Assembly: GCA_964035545.1 (NCBI GenBank)
Contig: CAXIUT010000302.1
Location: forward strand, 1 to 26,919
DNA: 26,919 bases
Origin: Bugula neritina
Taxonomy: Eukaryota > Bryozoa > Gymnolaemata > Cheilostomatida > Bugulidae
Reading direction: 5' to 3'
Shown here: piece after piece, positions 22,368 through 26,919 of the stretch
How the letters are laid out: each line of letters starts with the position of its first letter
How positions within the stretch are numbered: position 1 is the stretch's first letter
Position numbers and translations under genes: made by a program
Notes under the pieces: generated by a model
Databases searched by the model: none
Told to the model about the DNA's origin: nothing
Seen by the model: only the letters and a program-made list of their open reading frames with translations

Positions 22368-25353
22368 TTATGTTCGCCTCGTTAGGATTTTAGCAACGAC
22401 TGTTTGATGAATTGACCGACGCTCTTCCCCCACATCAACCTTATTGGATTCCACCATCCGTCCTCCCACGTGATGAGCCCCTGGTTTCGTCGTCAATTCT
22501 CTCTTAGCTAGACCATGAATTGAGATCATGGCCTCACTCAGTGCCAACACCTCACATTGCGAGACCAAATCAGTCTCATCGAGTTTGGACCTTAATCCGT
22601 CGCGCCACTTAGGATCTTCTGAAACAATCCAGACTTGGTCCACGCCAAAAATTGAGGCATTTTTAATGTTGTCTACTTCGTGAGTCACCGACGTGGATAC
22701 TGAAATCTCACACGCGATTCTACGTTTATCCTGACAGAGCAACACATCAATGTGCTGACCGTCCCCACAATGAGCTTCAAGCTGTGCCTCTAAGCCTAGT
22801 TTTTGCGCAGTATCACACAGCAGGGCTTGTATTGTTTTATGCGCTTCGCCTCCTTTGCCACCTCTATTTGTCAACGGCACTTCCGTACTTCCTTCCGGTG
22901 AATCCACCTTGACTGAGTCCTGTGCTGGCTTCACTTGTCCGAGAGACTCATAGATCAAGTGCTCTACTTCCTCTTTAGGTGTGCCGTATCGTTGCCGTGA
23001 ATGATTTATAATCGCTTCCACTTTTTCAGCGGCCTTTACTTCATCAATCTCCGGCATCATGGGCCGTCGATAAATTAAAATCAAACGCCGAGCGCTCCGC
23101 TCGCATAATCGCTTGTCCGACCCCAAGACTTTGTAGGTCACCCGCCTCGAATGAAGAAAAGCCCGGCTGCAATGCTTTGGCGTCCTTATCACCCAATCGA
23201 AAACACACACGGCTAAACGGATTGGCCAAAACGCTTTCCGCCACATCCGGGTCTTTGCCCTCTAATTGACGTAATTGCTGGTGCGCCAGCACAAACCCTA
23301 ATTGGTATTTACGCGTACCACTTAGAATGGACTCCATGCTCGGCGTAATAAAGTTGTGGAACTCATCAATATACAAATAAAAACGGCACTCGCTCCTCTT
23401 CGGGAATCGCCTGCCGGGCATAGGCCATTTGGTTAAACTTAGTCACCAACAAGGTGCCCATCAAATAGGAGTTCTCGACCCCAATGGCGCCGTGAGAGAG
23501 TTTGGCCAACAAAATCTTACGACCCTGCATCACCTCCTCAAAGTCTATTTTGTTTTTCTTCTGGGCCACCATATTGCGAATCGGCTTGGGCCGTAAAAAC
23601 GTATCGAGCCGGGTCAGTACAGGGCCCTGAGGCTTGCCAGAGAGCATGGCAAACTCACGCTCCCAATAAAACACGTTTTCTGGATCGCGCACCGTTTCAA
23701 GATGCTCTCGACGAAAATCTTTGTCTACTAAAAATCGGCGTAGTAGGGGCAAGGTACCGCCCTCCTCACTCTCTAGCATGGCATTGATGCCATTGGCCAG
23801 CACGCTGTTCATTTGATCGCCCCAGGTACTGGATAAGCGTCTAAACACAGACGTCAGATCGGAAGCCAATAGAATGCTCTCCAAATCCGAGTGTGCATCT
23901 AAAATATTAAACCCAACGGGATAGGCTTCATCAGACGGATCAAACACAATCACATCGTCCATCCGGTCTTCAGGCACGCGTTTGAGGACAGCATCAATCA
24001 AATCCCCGTGAGGGTCTAATACAGCCAACCCCTGCCCCATCTCCATATCCTGACAAATAAGATTCAGCAACATGGTGGATTTACCTGTTCCTGATGCGCC
24101 GATCAGGTGCATATGACGCATGCGATGGGTTGGCGTTAAGCCCACCGGCACTGTTTTGGCTTCTATGCTCATTGTGGCCTAACGCAAACGCATGACCGAT
24201 GACCATATCAGGCGCGGCCTTAGTACGCTGGGTAACCCGTTTGAGCTTAGCGGATCGCAAAGACGCATCCGGCAGGTGTGCCAGCGCCGTTAATTCATTG
24301 GCATTTAATAAAAGGCCGCTTCGATGAGTTGTTCGTTGCACCACATCAGCCGCATGGCATGCCTGTCATAGCCTTCATTGCTCAGCGGAAATAACGCATT
24401 ACTGCCGGGGTTATCAAACTGAGTCATGGCCCCACTCAGATCTCGTAGAATCATGGCTCGTCGTTGTTCATCAAGAGATGCGGCACCAATGCGAATCAAT
24501 CCAGCATAGAGAGGGGCTGCAATTTTTTGTTTTGTTAGCACCAGCATCTCTGGGGCATCGGCAAAGAAGGCACTGCCGTCCCCGTTAGTTACCGAATCGA
24601 GCAAAGCCTCAGACCAAATCGGGTTTGCGGGCTCAAACAATAATTGCAGCACCCCACACTCACCACTGGTTTAAACCTGAGAGTGCACCTGTCATACCGT
24701 CAGAGAATCAATGCTCTTGAGATCGGTATTAAGAGGCCGCATCACCTCTTGATCTAGCCCAAACTCAATCACGGATTGCGCCGACCAGTCCTGCCCCCAT
24801 TTCGTTGCCAAACAGTCGTTCGATTGCTCAATCACGCAATCCGGTTTCATGCGCCTCTAGCTGACGAATGACCGTATCGGCATCGGTTTCAGCACAACTA
24901 AGCAAGACAACGATCTCTTCCATCGACCCCACAAGCTCAAAACTCAACGGCGCACTGACATAATGCAAGGTCTTAAGAATGGTTTGCATCTAGCTTTGTT
25001 GTGCTTTTTAATGACTGAGGCAGCAACAGATGTAACTCCACCCGCTCATCCCAAACCTCTAAGGGCTCGCATTCGGGAACTCAGCCTCTGTGTCAATCGG
25101 TTCAGGAGCAGCTCCCTGATTTGACCCCACATTCTGAAATGAATCCGCAATTCGGCTTAGCCAAGTGTGATGCCGCCCATCGTCATGATTGACGCCCATC
25201 GTCACGATGCGACTCATGCTCGTAAAACGCCAAGTCTTTGGGGCACGGTGCGATTCGGGGCTCCAACTTAAGCGGTACGTCATACACATCCCATCCTCGT
25301 AATCGCCGCTCCCATTGGGCAAAGAGTTGTGTTCTTCGTTCAGCCAAGGACAT
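22368..25353 (-). pseudogene. DNA-transfer (VirD4/TraD-like) ATPase with C-terminal nuclease-like domain, multiply frameshifted
   Basis: Starting at the ATG at 25353 (GGAG before it), coding similarity runs continuously to 22368, about 990 codons, but the frame changes about ten times. Approximate switch points are 25190, 25070, 24990, 24845, 24695, 24660, 24345, 24170, 23380 and 23064. Recognisable parts in order: N-terminal WERRLRGWDVYDVPLKLEP; an ALSGLN/GVLQLLFEPA region; Walker A GASGTGKST at 24074-24100; Walker B YLYIDEF at about 23360-23380; a Gln-rich ALAHQQLRQL-like stretch (AHQQLRQLEG); and a C-terminal domain at about 22617-22859 with GGEAHKTIQ, Asp in HIDVLL and Glu in IACEIS, like a PD-(D/E)XK nuclease. 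It follows the membrane-protein pseudogene by 17 bp. As read, no functional ATPase can be made without frame correction. Confidence 0.75.
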
Positions 25354-25370
25354 GGACTACTATCTCCACA

Positions 25371-26307
25371 TCAGTTATCAAAAAACGATTTTATCACCGG
25401 CTTGCGCTCATCTGGTGTCAAAGCACGCAAGCCGTTACTGCTGGTCATTTGATCCACAACGTCGGTGACCGCCGAATGCGTCAACGTTCGATACATCGTA
25501 CGGGTATCTTGCGTGTAATAAGTTTCGGCGCCAAATAGCTTATCCCAAAACACCGCCAACCAATTAAGTAGTGGTATACGATACAAAAGCGCCAATATTA
25601 AAGAAGGCATTTCGCCCAACCACCACGACACGAAAAAGCCATTCCCAAACGGCGCACCACAGACATCAAAACACAAGTGCTCACGAGTAACCCGTAAGTA
25701 ATCGCGCTTGGCACTAAACATGCCCCTTCTTTCATTTGAATGCGATCAACCCTAAGGCCATCAATCTTCTTTTCTTTAAGAGCTATCTCCACTTGATCAA
25801 AAAATTCCTGAGGCGAAGCCTTCAGACCTTCAATCATCATGCTCCAATTGGAAAAAGGTTGACTGGCACGCTGGAGCAATAGCCATGACCAGAAACTAGT
25901 CAACACGGCGACTATCGCCATCCCGACCGACCTCAGAACCGTTAAGGTTGGGCCACGTGTGCTTTCAAACGCCAATAAAATGGCTAAGGCTAATGATAGC
26001 CAGAGAAACCAATAATCACGCAGCAACTCGAAAAAAACCACGCAAAATCTGTAATAAGCGATAATCCCAACTCTGCCAAGTTTTAGTTTTATCATCCAGC
26101 ACCTTAGCCAGTTCTGGCCAATTTCCTTGATACGACGTGGTAAAGGAAATATCTCGACGTATTGCCCGTCATACTCCGTCTTAGGAAAATAGGCGGTCTT
26201 CAATAATCCTCCGTCAGCGAACCCTAAGTAATAATGCGTGGTCGTTTCGCCCAAAGAGGTAATCGCTTGGTATTTTTTAATTTGCCGAGTTTCAGTACAA
26301 GCAGCAT
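25371..26307 (-). pseudogene. Element-associated membrane protein, frameshifted
   Basis: Two overlapping frames make one protein: the N-terminal part (HYYLGFADGGLLKTAYF, two membrane helices near YWFLWLSLALAILLAF and VGMAIVAVLTSFWSWLLL) and the C-terminal part (FSAKRDYLRVTREHLCFDVC, GFFVSWWLGE, then TYYTQDTRTMYRTLTHSAVT). They join at a four-G run (CCCC on the plus strand, 25723-25726) where one base appears missing. A further switch at an A-run (plus-strand T-run 26273-26278) would connect it to an ATG at 26307. I recall this protein as a neighbour of transfer ATPases in integrative elements; its function is unknown. It stops 17 bp before the ATPase start. The 5' limit is uncertain. Confidence 0.6.
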
Positions 26308-26919
26308 AGGAAGACTTACTACCTCAAGATCAGCTTCAACCCGCCACACTAAAATATCGTCGTACGATTTGTGTTTTGGTTTTTCGGCACAAGGATCAAA
26401 CGTTTTCTGTGGAAAGGCAGGTTTAATCTGTTTTGAAGTTTCATTAGCCTTTGGAGAATTAATCGCAATATTGTTCTCTTCAATGAGAAACAGGCGATTG
26501 TTCTTCAATAGTCTCTATACTGGGAGGTACGGCTTCGAATGCTTCTTGTTTCTCTATCGTTGCTAAGCGATCCGTACGCAACCAACGCTCCTTTCCTTGA
26601 TATCGAAAGCGATAGAAACCACTGTTCGATTTTGCATCCACTTCCACAATCCGGCCTTTTGGTAGTCGCCCGTCACTCGGGCAAGCCCATGCGCACACTT
26701 ATGAATGAGTGTCTCGGAGCTCGTGACTAAGAAAACGGGTAATATGGACTTTATTTGTAGAGTAGGAACCACATCCCTGCCAACTTCTATGTGCTTTGCC
26801 GCCACCCAACGAAATTTAACATCGCCTTCTTCGTAAACTAAATACCAAAGGTTGCCGAAACGGCTTTTGGTTTCGGCGATAACTAGAAATTTGTTATCAG
26901 ACGTAATTTTGTTAATCCG
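26308..26919 (-). pseudogene. SH3-like domain protein, frameshifted and 5' partial
   Basis: The frame is open from the window edge (FLVIAETKSRFGNLWYLVYE, then VKFRWVAAKHIEVGRDVV), then switches near 26700 to a second frame (DGRLPKGRIVEVD, SGFYRFRYQGKERWLRTDRL) that stops at 26480. Both stretches have the short-strand pattern of bacterial SH3-like domains. A third frame from about 26508 to 26308 (KSYDDILVWRVEADLEVV) may be its C-terminus or part of the next gene. The disruption matches that of the two genes downstream. An assignment as an envelope or cell-wall-binding accessory of the transfer set is a guess. Confidence 0.45.

Larger units (their letters stand above)
17638..26919. mobile_element. 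Integrated element in tRNA-Met (partial, right end outside window)
   Basis: Bounded on the left by the tRNA-Met 3' fragment and running off the right edge. It carries a two-gene cassette (17891-19971), a recombinase-like gene without a catalytic domain, a small DNA-binding gene, and decayed DNA-transfer genes (22368-26919). No tyrosine integrase lies next to this end, so it may be at the other end. TCCCCCATT occurs twice, 11 bp apart, at 17814-17833 inside the left edge and could be an integrase arm site. The broken genes of the right part contrast with the clean frames left of 17.3 kb. Confidence 0.7.

Noticed and set aside
22368-23246. A separate 292-aa protein
   Set aside because: Its first ~60 codons are the wrong frame across the ATPase; only the part from about 23063 down carries sensible protein and continues the ATPase.
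23360-23425. Programmed frameshift in the ATPase gene
   Set aside because: The T-run alone could suggest slippage, but about nine other shifts in the same gene make decay or sequence error far more likely.

Overview
The window looks like chromosome of a marine-type gammaproteobacterium: moderate GC, an FecI-like sigma factor, RND efflux genes, and aliphatic or xenobiotic enzymes such as haloalkane dehalogenases. The taxon is inferred from gene content only. The window has two unlike halves joined at about 17.64-17.69 kb by the 3' half of a tRNA-Met gene.

Left half (1-17.3 kb, clean reading frames). A detoxification/catabolic cluster covers 0.6-8 kb. On the minus strand are a quinol-monooxygenase-like protein, a DUF2855 protein and a haloalkane dehalogenase of subfamily I. 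A YghU-type glutathione-dependent oxidoreductase follows on the plus strand, then a double DsbA-fold protein on the minus strand. Next come a second haloalkane dehalogenase (subfamily II), a DUF1330 protein and an RhlG-like SDR on the plus strand. Dehalogenases would release alcohols from haloalkanes and the SDR could handle carbonyl or alcohol products, but no substrate can be read from sequence. A membrane-anchored winged-helix-like regulator and an ECF sigma factor converge and overlap at 9.9 kb. About 830 bp without a convincing gene follows, then an RND permease/adaptor operon and a flavin oxidoreductase.

Junction (17.33-17.69 kb). Three degenerate ~101-bp repeats each carry the last ~18 bp of tRNA-Met, and lie directly downstream of a 48-nt tRNA-Met 3' fragment (tRNA positions 29-76, anticodon CAT). 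The layout resembles the rtT repeats behind E. coli tyrT. The fragment has no 5' half, so it is read as the distal attachment site of an element integrated in the tRNA gene. The intact tRNA should lie beyond the right edge.

Right half (17.7-26.9 kb, mobile element). It opens with a two-gene, ATGA-overlapping operon: an NA37-type nucleoid-associated protein and a RelA/SpoT-fold nucleotide synthetase with intact signature residues. This pair is the best candidate for an undescribed defence or stress cassette. Next come a serine-recombinase-like protein with no catalytic domain and a small DNA-binding protein behind its own promoter and terminator. The right 4.5 kb carries a leftward conjugation-like set: an SH3-like protein, a membrane protein, and a large DNA-transfer ATPase with a C-terminal nuclease-like domain. 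Their coding content is recognisable but broken by about a dozen single-step frameshifts, so this part is either decaying or poorly sequenced.
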